A stretch of 10,243 nt of DNA from an uncultured Halioglobus sp. (GCA_905480565.1 CAJQQW010000309.1:1-10243), one strand, 5' to 3'. Positions 1 to 5,833 are shown, counted from the stretch's first letter. The notes: generated by a model from the sequence alone, not told the origin. Translations and numbers: made by a program.

Positions 1-315
1 TGGGCGAAGCGCGTCATATTGTGTGGTGAACGTCTGGATGCGTCTACTGCCGAGCGTATTGGTCTGGTAGAGGAGGTTGTCGGCAAGGGTGAGTCTCTGG
101 AGCGCGCCCTGAGGCTGGCCGAACAGGTGGGAAATCAAAGCCCCACTTCCGTGCGCATGTGCAAGACCCTCATTCACTCAGCCCGCGACAAGGCGATTGG
201 CGATGGCTTGCAAGGAGAGCGTGATCTTTTCGTAGACTTGTTTTCGACGGACGACCAGAAAGAAGGCGTTAACGCCTTTCTCGAAAAGCGTAAGCCCGAC
301 TGGAAGAACAGCTGA
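1..315 (+). CDS. Enoyl-CoA hydratase family protein, C-terminal part (5' end outside window)
   Basis: The frame is open from base 1, so the gene begins upstream; 104 residues and a TGA stop are visible. The visible part is the C-terminal region of a crotonase-fold enzyme: a 'LCGERLDASTAERIGLVEEVV' type stretch, in which the mobile substrate-pocket helix carries the 'A..IGLV..VV' signature, a helical section with 'SPTSVRMCKTLI', and the usual ending with 'F.EKRKPDW'. Active-site residues lie outside the window, so the reaction cannot be read directly. The next two genes are the following enzymes of valine breakdown, so methacrylyl-CoA hydratase is the most likely role (inference). It ends 12 nt before the hydrolase gene, indicating one transcript. 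A general short-chain enoyl-CoA hydratase is the alternative. Confidence 0.9.
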   Translation, partial: WAKRVILCGERLDASTAERIGLVEEVVGKGESLERALRLAEQVGNQSPTSVRMCKTLIHSARDKAIGDGLQGERDLFVDLFSTDDQKEGVNAFLEKRKPDWKNS

Positions 316-327
316 GGAAAATTAAAC

Positions 328-1440
328 ATGTCTGATGCCCCCATTCTATTTGAGGAATTGCCGGCTGGATCCCGCAAACTGGGCCGGGTAACACTGAGTG
401 TCGCGGCGACCTTGAACTCCCTCACGCTTGAAATGGTTGATTTGTTGCAGGCACAGCTGGATGTCTGGCGTGAGGCTGATGATATCGGCGCGGTGTTTAT
501 CGAAGGTGCTGGCGAAAAAGCCTTTTGTGCTGGTGGTGATGTGCAGGCGCTGCACAAGTCGTCGGTGGAAACGCCGGGAGGGCCCTGCGACTATGCTGAG
601 AATTTCTTCGCCCGTGAATACCGGATGAACTATACGCTTCATACCTATCACAAGCCGCTTGTCTGCTGGGGTCACGGCATTGTTATGGGCGGAGGTCTGG
701 GTGTCATGGCAGGTTGTTCGCATCGGGTGGTAACAGAGAAAACCCGTATCGCTATGCCGGAGGTCACGATTGCCCTGTTTCCCGATGTCGGCGGCACCTG
801 GTTCCTGAATCGCATGCCCGGTAGTTCGGGTCAGTTTCTGGCTTTGACAGGTGCCTCCATTAACGCCGCGGACGCTATTTACACTGGTATTGCCGATCGT
901 TTTATTGCCAGCGAGCACAAGGCTGCGGTGGTCGATAGCTTGCTCGCTCAGCAATGGTCGACTGACCCGGCGAAAAATCATGGCCTTGTGCGCCACGCAC
1001 TGCGGCCCTTTGCTGAGCAGAGTATCGCTCAGTGCCCCGGTGGGCAGGTAGAGCCGCACCTCGGCTCTATCAATACCCTGTGTGACGGTGATGATATCCA
1101 CGAGATTATTGACAATATTGTATCGCTGCAGACTCAGGACCCGTGGTTATCCAAAGCCGGTCAAAGCCTTGCGCATGGTTCGCCCCTTGCGGCTCTGTGG
1201 ATTGCGCGGCAGTTGCTGGAGAACCGGCACGCCTCTTTGAAAGAAATTTTTCAGTCCGAAGTTCGCCTGGCCACCAACATCGTACGCCATCCGGAGTTTG
1301 CCGAGGGTGTGCGCGCACTGCTGATTGACAAAGACCGCAGTCCAAGCTGGCAATACACCACCTCCCGGGATGTGCCAGAGGATGTACTAGCAGATTTTTT
1401 CAGTGATCCCTGGAATAGCAATCCGCTTGCGGACCTGTAA
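328..1440 (+). CDS. 3-hydroxyisobutyryl-CoA hydrolase (HIBCH type, EC 3.1.2.4)
   Basis: Predicted cytosolic thioesterase that releases 3-hydroxyisobutyrate from its CoA ester in valine degradation. It has 370 residues, the usual length for this branch of the crotonase superfamily and longer than plain hydratases. Seen in the sequence: the oxyanion-hole segment KAFCAGGDV (residues 64-72), GGGLG (121-125), and the MPEV...FPDVGGTWFL block (143-160). E145 and D153 in that block match the Glu and Asp that family knowledge assigns to HIBCH catalysis. The ATG at 328 is preceded by GAGGAAA about 8 nt upstream, supporting this start. The gene sits between an enoyl-CoA hydratase and mmsB with short gaps, as expected for a valine catabolic operon. 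A generic enoyl-CoA hydratase/isomerase label is the less specific alternative. Confidence 0.92.
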   Translation: MSDAPILFEELPAGSRKLGRVTLSVAATLNSLTLEMVDLLQAQLDVWREADDIGAVFIEGAGEKAFCAGGDVQALHKSSVETPGGPCDYAENFFAREYRMNYTLHTYHKPLVCWGHGIVMGGGLGVMAGCSHRVVTEKTRIAMPEVTIALFPDVGGTWFLNRMPGSSGQFLALTGASINAADAIYTGIADRFIASEHKAAVVDSLLAQQWSTDPAKNHGLVRHALRPFAEQSIAQCPGGQVEPHLGSINTLCDGDDIHEIIDNIVSLQTQDPWLSKAGQSLAHGSPLAALWIARQLLENRHASLKEIFQSEVRLATNIVRHPEFAEGVRALLIDKDRSPSWQYTTSRDVPEDVLADFFSDPWNSNPLADL

Positions 1441-1464
1441 TCGAACAACAAGGGGTATTGAATA

Positions 1465-2349
1465 ATGGCTAATGTTGCATTTATCGGCCTTGGTAATATG
1501 GGCGGCCCAATGGCCACTAATTTAGTGAAGGCTCGGCACAACGTGGTGGTTTTTGACTTGGCGCAGGCCGCCTGCGATCAATTGGCAAGCGCGGGCGCTT
1601 CGATTGCCGCCACCGCGGCGGAGGCTGTGGTGGAGGCTGACTATGTCATTTCTATGCTACCCGCTGGTAAGCATGTAGCGGCCACCTACCTCGGTGACAC
1701 GGGTCTGCTCGCAAAATTGGATATCGCCACAACCGTACTCGATTGCAGTACGATCGATGCTGCCACTGCGAGGGCAGTCGGTGAGGCCGCCGCTACTATG
1801 GGCATTGGCTTCATGGACGCTCCGGTATCCGGGGGTGTCGCCGCAGCAGCTGCGGGAACGCTCGCGTTCATGTGCGGCGGCAGCGCAGAGACCTTCAAAA
1901 AAGCAGAGATTATCCTGAAAGACATGGGCAAGAATATTTTTCATGCTGGCCCTGCCGGGAGCGGGCAGGTGGCCAAGGGCTGTAATAATATGCTGCTGGC
2001 GATCCACATGATCGGCACCTGTGAGGCGCTTGAAATGGGTGCCCGGAATGGACTCGATCCGAAAGTCCTGTCTGATATTATGCTCGCCTCTTCCGGTCGC
2101 AACTGGTCACTGGAGGTGTACAACCCTTATCCTGGGGTGATGGAAGCCGCGCCCGCCAGTCATGATTACCAGCCTGGCTTTATGGTCGACCTGATGGTGA
2201 AAGATCTCGGTCTTGCTATGGAGATAGCAGAGCAAAGCGGTGTCAAAAACGTTATGGGGCAGCTGGCGCAAAGTCTGTACATGGAGTATCAGGATGCGGG
2301 TAATGGTCAGCAGGACTTCTCCGGTATTTTACAAAAGTTGCAGGATTGA
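1465..2349 (+). CDS. mmsB: 3-hydroxyisobutyrate dehydrogenase (EC 1.1.1.31)
   Basis: NAD-dependent beta-hydroxyacid dehydrogenase oxidising 3-hydroxyisobutyrate to methylmalonate semialdehyde, the step after the upstream hydrolase. It has 294 residues, the normal family length. The N-terminal Rossmann motif GLGNMGGPMA covers residues 8-17. The substrate-binding motif DAPVSGG is at 118-124. The catalytic lysine segment GSGQVAKGCNN places K171 and N175 as the expected catalytic pair. The C-terminal all-helical domain contains the 'D' and 'K' rich stretch MVDLMVKDLGLAM. The start ATG at 1465 follows a GGGG purine run about 10 nt upstream and lies 24 nt after the hydrolase stop. No clear terminator hairpin follows, and the next gene converges from the other strand 29 nt away. 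Other beta-hydroxyacid dehydrogenases (tartronate semialdehyde reductase) are possible, but the context favours mmsB. Confidence 0.95.
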   Translation: MANVAFIGLGNMGGPMATNLVKARHNVVVFDLAQAACDQLASAGASIAATAAEAVVEADYVISMLPAGKHVAATYLGDTGLLAKLDIATTVLDCSTIDAATARAVGEAAATMGIGFMDAPVSGGVAAAAAGTLAFMCGGSAETFKKAEIILKDMGKNIFHAGPAGSGQVAKGCNNMLLAIHMIGTCEALEMGARNGLDPKVLSDIMLASSGRNWSLEVYNPYPGVMEAAPASHDYQPGFMVDLMVKDLGLAMEIAEQSGVKNVMGQLAQSLYMEYQDAGNGQQDFSGILQKLQD

Positions 2350-2378
2350 TTTAGGGCATCTGGCGGTGCTAAATGGTA

Positions 2379-2621
2379 TCAGTCGTTGCAGTACGCGTTA
2401 AATTCCAAAGACGTATTGTTAAAGCCCTCCTCCTCCGCCAGAATCCACGGCCGCTCGCAGTCTTGCGTGCGTTCGCACCAAGTGTATCCCGCGGAAGCGA
2501 TACAGCCATGCCTATCCCGATCTGATCCGGTAGTCGTTGCCTGCGGAGAGTGGGTGGATTGCATTGCGCAGCCCCCCAGCAATAACAGCGACGCAAGTAG
2601 TCCTGCGGAACGGTAAGTCAT
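2379..2621 (-). CDS. Small predicted lipoprotein with a GYTWC...CxRPW motif
   Basis: This encodes 80 residues if it starts at 2621; another ATG two codons upstream (2627) is possible. AGAGGA at 2634-2629 lies 7 nt before the 2621 ATG but only 1 nt before the other, so 2621 is preferred. The N-terminus is a lipoprotein signal: a leucine-rich core ending in LGGC, with the lipidated cysteine at residue 18. The mature part has a low-complexity Ser/Thr linker, then a cysteine-rich module of the form GCIASAGYTWC then CERPW, ending near a fourth cysteine. The even cysteines suggest disulfides in the periplasm. I remember similar 'AGYTWC...C.RPW' modules in small secreted proteins but cannot assign a function. 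It converges on mmsB with no visible terminator between them. Confidence 0.7.
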   Translation of the reverse strand: MTYRSAGLLASLLLLGGCAMQSTHSPQATTTGSDRDRHGCIASAGYTWCERTQDCERPWILAEEEGFNNTSLEFNAYCND

Positions 2622-2696
2622 AGTCATATCCTCTAGGTGGTGTCCAGAGCATACGATAAACAGCTATCCACAGATATGCCACTGTCCCGGAGAAAA

Positions 2697-2719
2697 TGCG
2701 CACTGGTGGCTGTGGCGCA
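2697..2719 (-). terminator. Possible weak rho-independent terminator after the L7/L12-like gene
   Basis: Read on the - strand, TGCG, one bulged C and CAC pair with GTG and CGCA around an 8-nt loop, followed directly by TTTTC. It lies 17 nt beyond the stop of the gene at 2737-2997 and before the lipoprotein start. The stem is short and the T-tract broken, so this is a weak call. A factor-dependent end or read-through into the lipoprotein gene is also possible. Confidence 0.35.
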
Positions 2720-2736
2720 AAAAATACGCGAGAAGC

Positions 2737-2997
2737 TCAGGTGATAAATCGATAAATGCCGTAAATCAGGCCAACGCCAACAGTGAGCAAAATAGTGCGT
2801 CCAATGCTAGAGCTGGATTCATCAGCACTGCGTTCACTTAAAGAACGCGACGTCGACTCTTCATAAGAGTCAACCAATGCCTTCGCGGCTTTGAGGTCGA
2901 TCCCTAGTCGTATTTGTGCAAGCTTGATGGCCGAGGCTTTACGATTAGCGTTAATCTCAGCTATCACGTCATCTGGCAGTTCGGTTGCAGCGTTCAT
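2737..2997 (-). CDS. L7/L12 C-terminal-like domain protein with a C-terminal membrane anchor
   Basis: An 86-residue protein. Residues about 7-47 resemble the ribosomal protein bL12 C-terminal domain: acidic helix, then 'KASAIKLAQIRLGIDLKAAKALVD', the family's 'K...IR...G..LK.AK.LV' pattern (quoted residues 20-43 include a break at 30). A serine/glutamate-rich linker follows (48-65), then a single hydrophobic segment (67-83) ending in a short basic tail. It has no N-terminal L12 dimerisation domain, so it is not the ribosomal stalk protein. It is probably a membrane-tethered protein-binding module (inference). It lies 28 nt downstream of the CPXCG gene, likely in one transcript. No strong Shine-Dalgarno sequence precedes the ATG. 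Function unknown. Confidence 0.75.
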   Translation of the reverse strand: MNAATELPDDVIAEINANRKASAIKLAQIRLGIDLKAAKALVDSYEESTSRSLSERSADESSSSIGRTILLTVGVGLIYGIYRFIT

Positions 2998-3025
2998 AGA
3001 TAAGCCGCGCTAACACTTTATCCGA

Positions 3026-3223
3026 TCAGTAGGCTTCATTTTCATCCCTCACAAGCACTGTCAGATTTCCCATCGAATCAACCGATAAGTTGAAAATGAT
3101 GGGTTTACAGCACACTTGACAGTCCTCGATGTACTCTTGTCCCGCCTCCTGCTGGTCTACCAGTATATCGATAGACTCGCCACAGTAGGGGCACGAAATA
3201 CTTTGTTCATCCAGAGGTCGCAT
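3026..3223 (-). CDS. CPXCG motif-containing cysteine-rich small protein
   Basis: A 65-residue cytosolic protein matching the small 'CPXCG' cysteine-rich family. CPYCG at residues 11-15 and CQVCCKP at 35-41 give two CxxC knuckles (C11/C14 and C35/C38) suited to binding one zinc ion, with an extra C39. The following strand 'IIFNLSVDSMGNLTVLVRDE' is the typical C-terminal hairpin. The family has no established function; zinc binding is inferred from the ligand pattern. The ATG at 3223 has a weak purine stretch (AAGAGA) upstream. It probably heads a two-gene unit with the L7/L12-like protein. Confidence 0.85.
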   Translation of the reverse strand: MRPLDEQSISCPYCGESIDILVDQQEAGQEYIEDCQVCCKPIIFNLSVDSMGNLTVLVRDENEAY

Positions 3224-3588
3224 AATTTATCTCTTGACCGTGGGGCGCTTTATCACATTATGCTGATATTCAGTCGAATACTCATAGGCGCCAGTGCGAC
3301 CCTTGAGGCAACTGAAAACATTGCCGACGCGATAACGGGATTGAAGGTACGAATCGAGTAAAATACGGTTGAATATTTTGCAAGGCTACAAAAAATAAAT
3401 GAGTCTGAACTGCGATACGCTCGATTGAACCAAAAACACGATGAACCATGTGTCCTGCGAGGCGTGAGCCAAAGACTAAGAAGACTGCGATAAGTATGGG
3501 GGTTTATGCACACCTATTAATGTAACGTCAACAACGGGGGTGCGTGGTAAGCCACCCCGGCTGAATTGACGTGTTGTACTCCGAATAT
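3224..3588. other. Intergenic stretch without a confident gene
   Basis: This 365-nt region is AT-rich compared with its flanks. It must hold the promoter of the CPXCG gene (right to left) and the 3' end of the cold-shock transcript, including the hairpin annotated separately. The longest ATG-led frame on the - strand looks random. A different - strand frame is open from 3503 to 3282 and begins with a strongly hydrophobic run, but has no acceptable start. I see no tRNA or recognisable ncRNA. Confidence 0.5.
3525..3572 (-). other. Two-level hairpin just downstream of the cold-shock gene
   Basis: ACGTCAA (3525-3531) and TTGACGT (3566-3572) are perfect 7-nt inverted repeats. Inside them GGGGTG (3537-3542) pairs with CACCCC (3553-3558) around a 10-nt loop. 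It starts 17 nt after the cold-shock stop codon. It probably marks or protects the 3' end of that mRNA. No T-tract follows on either strand, so it is not a standard intrinsic terminator. Confidence 0.45.
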
Positions 3589-3795
3589 CTAGAGCGGGAC
3601 GACCTTGTTTGCACAGGGGCCCTTTTGACCTTGACCAACTTCAAATTCAACGGCCTGGCCATCATTAAGTGTCGCAAAGCCGCCGCCACTTTGTATTTCC
3701 GAATGATGAACAAACAGGTCCTTTCCGCCGTCTTCAGGTGTAATGAAGCCGAAGCCTTTGTCAGCGTTAAACCACTTAACCGTGCCTTTACTCAT
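3589..3795 (-). CDS. Cold-shock protein, CspA family
   Basis: A 68-residue single cold-shock domain, the standard length. It is a single-stranded nucleic-acid binding protein that acts as an RNA chaperone. Visible motifs: [10 protein letters not shown] start, RNP1 KGFGFI (residues 13-18) and RNP2 DLFVHHS (26-32). Aromatic residues of the binding face are W8, F15, F17, F28, plus H30 and H31. The C-terminus [11 protein letters not shown] has the usual basic, strand-forming end, with a less common cysteine. GAGGAAG about 6 nt before the ATG is a good ribosome binding site. The gene follows a small lysine-rich gene by 93 nt. I could not identify a cold box or firm promoter in that leader, so whether it is truly cold-inducible is open. 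Confidence 0.97.
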   Translation of the reverse strand: MSKGTVKWFNADKGFGFITPEDGGKDLFVHHSEIQSGGGFATLNDGQAVEFEVGQGQKGPCANKVVPL

Positions 3796-3888
3796 GTTAC
3801 TTCCTCACTATGTAATGATTAATTCTGTTGATTTACGTTCGAGTTCACAGAAACGAAGACGAATCGTAAGTCTATTTACATCAAATTG

Positions 3889-4056
3889 CTATAAATCGCC
3901 AGTATTATCAGTGATATTGTCACTGTCTCCTGGCAATTCAGCATCCTGAGATTGGGTATTTTTTGCCTCAGCTTTTTTAAGGCGCTTTTCTTCTTTCTTC
4001 TTTTTCTTCGCGATTTCCCGTTGCCGTTTCTCGAAAGAATAATTGGGTTTAGCCAT
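3889..4056 (-). CDS. Small lysine-rich conserved protein upstream of the cold-shock gene
   Basis: A 55-residue ORF from ATG (4056) to TAG (3889). The N-terminal half MAKPNYSFEKRQREIAKKKK continues as a run of Lys, Glu and Arg, predicted to form one highly charged helix. The second half is acidic and polar. Small proteins starting 'MAKPNY.FEKRQRE' are familiar to me as conserved hypotheticals in gammaproteobacteria; their role is unknown, and nucleic-acid or ribosome binding is only a guess from charge. AGGCAGG ending 7 nt before the ATG supports translation. It probably shares a transcript with, or supplies the leader to, the cold-shock gene 93 nt downstream. Confidence 0.8.
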   Translation of the reverse strand: MAKPNYSFEKRQREIAKKKKKEEKRLKKAEAKNTQSQDAELPGDSDNITDNTGDL

Positions 4057-4319
4057 CAAAATGCCTGCCTATAGTTGACACAATTTGAATGTCGAAGGGA
4101 AAATGCAGCACCTTGCTGGCCAGTTCGCGGCCCGCAGCCCATGCTTATTGGGCATCTGCCGATAGTTTTGCATTACTGGAGTGCCACTGTTCCCGGTTTG
4201 TATCATTAAACTGTTGAAACTGAACATATCAATATAGACGTTCAGCCGCAGTATAGCCACCGGGCCGCTGAAGAGTGCTCGCAGGGAAAGTAACATACTT
4301 GCGGGGCGAGCCACATCGA
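4057..4319. other. Unassigned stretch between DM13 gene and small basic gene
   Basis: About 260 nt. A - strand frame stays open across it (4365-4069) but starts inside the DM13 gene, lacks a ribosome binding site and has no recognisable motif, so I do not call a gene. It should contain the promoter for the small basic gene and csp. A TTCGAC-16 nt-CTATAG pair sits just upstream of 4056 on the - strand but is a poor match. Confidence 0.4.
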
Positions 4320-4796
4320 TTAACGGAATTTTGCTGATGTAATAAACTGTCCGAAAGTCTCGCACCAGACAATTACCGTATTAAACCGCGACAAATTCAC
4401 GCCAGGCGGCACCGCGATAACGAAGTTTTCGAATGTATCAATATCACCGATAAGCTGCATAGAGGGCCTTAGCTGCTCAAAATCGGCTTCTGTTTCTACA
4501 AACTGCGGCGAAAAATATAGTTTGTAATCAGGCCCCGGAGCAAGATCCCCTACAAAAGTGACATATTTTTCGCCAATCGAAACCTTGCCCTCGCCCCAGT
4601 GTAAGGCATCACTGTCTTTCAGGTCGCGCTTGAATTGTCCAGTGTAGCGGGAGTCCAAAGCTACCGACTCTATGTCGAGTTGGCTTGGCGGTGGCGGTGC
4701 GATGAGTATGGGTAGTGCGTAGATTCCGGCTGCAAAGCCCAAAGCAACTGCCGATAAGTGCGTAAAGACCAAGATCAGTATTTTTCGTATGTTCAT
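4320..4796 (-). CDS. DM13 domain protein with N-terminal membrane anchor
   Basis: A 158-residue protein. Residues 5-32 form a hydrophobic signal/anchor, followed by a proline run. Residues about 50-158 match the DM13 domain: 'HWGEGKVSI' (66-74), 'VTFVGDLAPGPDYKLYFSP' (79-97) and the closing VIVWCETFGQFITSAKF. That closing stretch contains the conserved Trp-Cys pair (W144, C145), proposed in this family to take part in redox chemistry. In bacteria DM13 proteins are exported; substrate and partner are unknown. The start at 4796 has GAGG only 4 nt upstream; ATGs at 4811 and 4835 are alternatives but add residues before the signal segment. Its neighbours are other small envelope proteins. Confidence 0.85.
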   Translation of the reverse strand: MNIRKILILVFTHLSAVALGFAAGIYALPILIAPPPPSQLDIESVALDSRYTGQFKRDLKDSDALHWGEGKVSIGEKYVTFVGDLAPGPDYKLYFSPQFVETEADFEQLRPSMQLIGDIDTFENFVIAVPPGVNLSRFNTVIVWCETFGQFITSAKFR

Positions 4797-4881
4797 GATG
4801 CCTCGATGCATTCGCCAGTCGACTATGGCGGCCATGCCCCTGCCTGTGACGCGTTAACGCGGGTAAATCGTTCAATCTAGG

Positions 4882-5079
4882 TTACCGCGCTGCGGCGCTC
4901 TGGCCAGAAGCGGACTTGTTGATGAAATTCGTTAAGTGGCTGGCGGTGTATGCTGAATTGCATCCTAAAGATTCATCATCAATTGCGTACGATGTTGCGC
5001 CATCTGATGTATGAGCAAGACATGTGTAGAAAATGAGCGTCGCGGTTGTGGCGCTTAAGCACAGTAATCGTCTGATCAT
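4882..5079 (-). CDS. Small putative secreted protein of unknown function
   Basis: 65 residues, no recognised family. The N-terminus MIRRLLCLSATTATLIFYTC resembles a Sec signal peptide, with cleavage plausible after the following LAH. There is no proper lipobox. The mature part is short, polar, rich in Ser, Ala and Asn, with one cysteine (C40). No strong ribosome binding site is present. However, the ATG lies 6 nt after the TAA (5086) that closes the out-of-frame tail of the preceding gene, which would allow coupled translation. It may also be a non-coding gap. Confidence 0.4.
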   Translation of the reverse strand: MIRRLLCLSATTATLIFYTCLAHTSDGATSYAIDDESLGCNSAYTASHLTNFINKSASGQSAAAR

Positions 5080-5085
5080 TTCAAA

Positions 5086-5205
5086 TTAGCTCTTTTTTAT
5101 TGTTTGCCTGCCGTTTCGGTTTTGCGCGACTGCAGGATAATCCTCGACCGAATCGGGTTGACGCTCTTTCAAACCTAAATAGTCCGCTTTCCCCTGCTTT
5201 TTCGA
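5086..5205 (-). other. Out-of-frame, protein-like extension of the two-TM membrane protein
   Basis: In the -1 frame relative to the gene at 5175-5387, codons run openly to a TAA at 5086. They encode a polar tail beginning KQGKADYLGLKERQPDSVED and ending GRQTIKKS. The frame joins cleanly at CGA AAA AGC (5204-5196): one extra A in the 5-A run, or a -1 slip on AAA, gives a 100-residue product reading ...YIDRKKQGKADYLGL. The in-frame version ends seven residues after the run. A mutation, a base-calling error in the homopolymer, or programmed frameshifting would each explain it. Confidence 0.55.
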
Positions 5206-5387
5206 TCAATATAAAATGCCCAAGGCACTACCGTTATGATATATAAAAAAGTGCAAACCGTTACGGTGAACTGACTGATAGTAGAGGTGACGCCGATAAA
5301 AAAAAGCGTAAATAACAACAAGAGAAACGCATAGATTTGGAAAATAGCGGCTTTGGCGGTGTAGAAAAATACGTATCTTGTATGCAT
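5175..5387 (-). CDS. Small two-TM membrane protein, probably truncated by a frameshift
   Basis: As read, 70 residues: two hydrophobic segments (about 10-34 and 40-60) separated by a short polar turn, then the basic end DRKSRGKRTI. AAGGA about 6 nt before the ATG at 5387 fixes this start; an upstream frame extension to 5441 has no ribosome site. The protein resembles small uncharacterised inner-membrane proteins whose second helix ends in 'PWA.YIDR' followed by a cytoplasmic tail. Here such a tail exists in the -1 frame (separate entry), so the annotated stop at 5175 may not be the natural one. It is likely in one transcript with neighbours on the same strand. Function unknown. Confidence 0.65.
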   Translation of the reverse strand: MHTRYVFFYTAKAAIFQIYAFLLLLFTLFFIGVTSTISQFTVTVCTFLYIITVVPWAFYIDRKSRGKRTI

Positions 5388-5405
5388 TTCTATCCTTTTA
5401 TTGTT

Positions 5406-5438
5406 GCAGCCTGCTCCGGGGTGGAGCGAGGTCGCTGC
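5406..5438 (-). other. Nested hairpin in the leader of the two-TM gene
   Basis: GCAGC (5406-5410) pairs with GCTGC (5434-5438), and inside it GCTCC (5413-5417) with GGAGC (5423-5427). On the - strand it falls 18 nt before the ATG of the two-TM protein and just upstream of its ribosome site. It could modulate read-through or translation. There is no T-tract. The pairing could be chance. Confidence 0.25.
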
Positions 5439-5464
5439 CATGACGTGTCGGACAACGATTCTTT

Positions 5465-5698
5465 TTAAGGCTGGTCATAATCGACTTCCAGGGACAGTGA
5501 CTGGATCATTGTATTTTCGCCCGTGTCGCGGACCTTGTTCTGTGTAGTGTCCATAAGCCCCCGCTCTAGGTCTTTGGCCTTTTGCAGTGATTGCTGGTAA
5601 CCCGCCGGCATGCCCGTTTCTGCCTCACCCCCACCAGACGCCTGATACATTGCCCAGGTAATGGTCCCCAGTGCCAGCATGAGTCCGAGTATTCGCAT
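5465..5698 (-). CDS. Small exported or membrane-anchored protein of unknown function
   Basis: 77 residues. MRILGLMLALGTITWAMYQA forms a signal anchor, followed by a glycine/glutamate linker and a polar, probably helical region (33-60, 'YQQSLQKAKDLERGL'). The C-terminus is acidic. The start is chosen at 5698 because GGAGGG (5711-5706) lies 7 nt upstream, a near-ideal ribosome site; the frame also opens two codons earlier at a TTG. No known domain recognised. It is probably the first gene of the leftward small-envelope-protein group and is divergent from the enoyl-CoA hydratase gene at 5871. Confidence 0.7.
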   Translation of the reverse strand: MRILGLMLALGTITWAMYQASGGGEAETGMPAGYQQSLQKAKDLERGLMDTTQNKVRDTGENTMIQSLSLEVDYDQP

Positions 5699-5731
5699 GG
5701 TCAAGCCCTCCTATAGAACGATACCACGGCA

Positions 5732-5833
5732 ATGGGTTTGGCGTCCCGGGGGCTGCGTGGTTTCTCGGCCGTCAGCGATTTGATGGGTGAGGTGGCCTAT
5801 TTTGTCATGGAACAGGTCTGGCCAAGGGCGTAG
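5732..5833 (+). CDS. Possible 33-residue ORF ahead of the enoyl-CoA hydratase gene
   Basis: ATG to TAG frame encoding MGLASRGLRGFSAVSDLMGE followed by a short amphipathic end (...VWPRA). The amino-acid make-up is protein-like, but there is no ribosome binding site. It could be a small peptide gene, the remnant of a larger gene, or chance within the divergent promoter region. It overlaps a longer in-frame N-terminal extension of the next gene that I reject. Confidence 0.2.
   Translation: MGLASRGLRGFSAVSDLMGEVAYFVMEQVWPRA

Noticed and set aside
346..1101. Long open - strand frame opposite the hydrolase gene.
   Set aside because: It is the antisense shadow of a gene with clear catalytic motifs on the + strand.
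2670..2682. Sequence close to a DnaA box (CTATCCACA).
   Set aside because: Single copy with one mismatch, no AT-rich unwinding element or dnaA/dnaN/rep genes nearby; chance is the simplest reading.
3231..3265. TTGACC-17 nt-ATTATG promoter-like pair on the + strand.
   Set aside because: There is no + strand gene downstream for it to serve, and the -10 match is poor.
3116..3361. + strand 81-residue frame overlapping the CPXCG gene.
   Set aside because: Opposite a recognised family member, with no ribosome site or motif.
3253..3513. 86-residue - strand frame in the intergenic stretch.
   Set aside because: Composition looks random, no ribosome binding site, and a different frame looks more protein-like over its first half.
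4069..4365. 98-residue - strand frame across the gap after the DM13 gene.
   Set aside because: It starts inside the DM13 coding region, has no ribosome binding site and no recognisable pattern.
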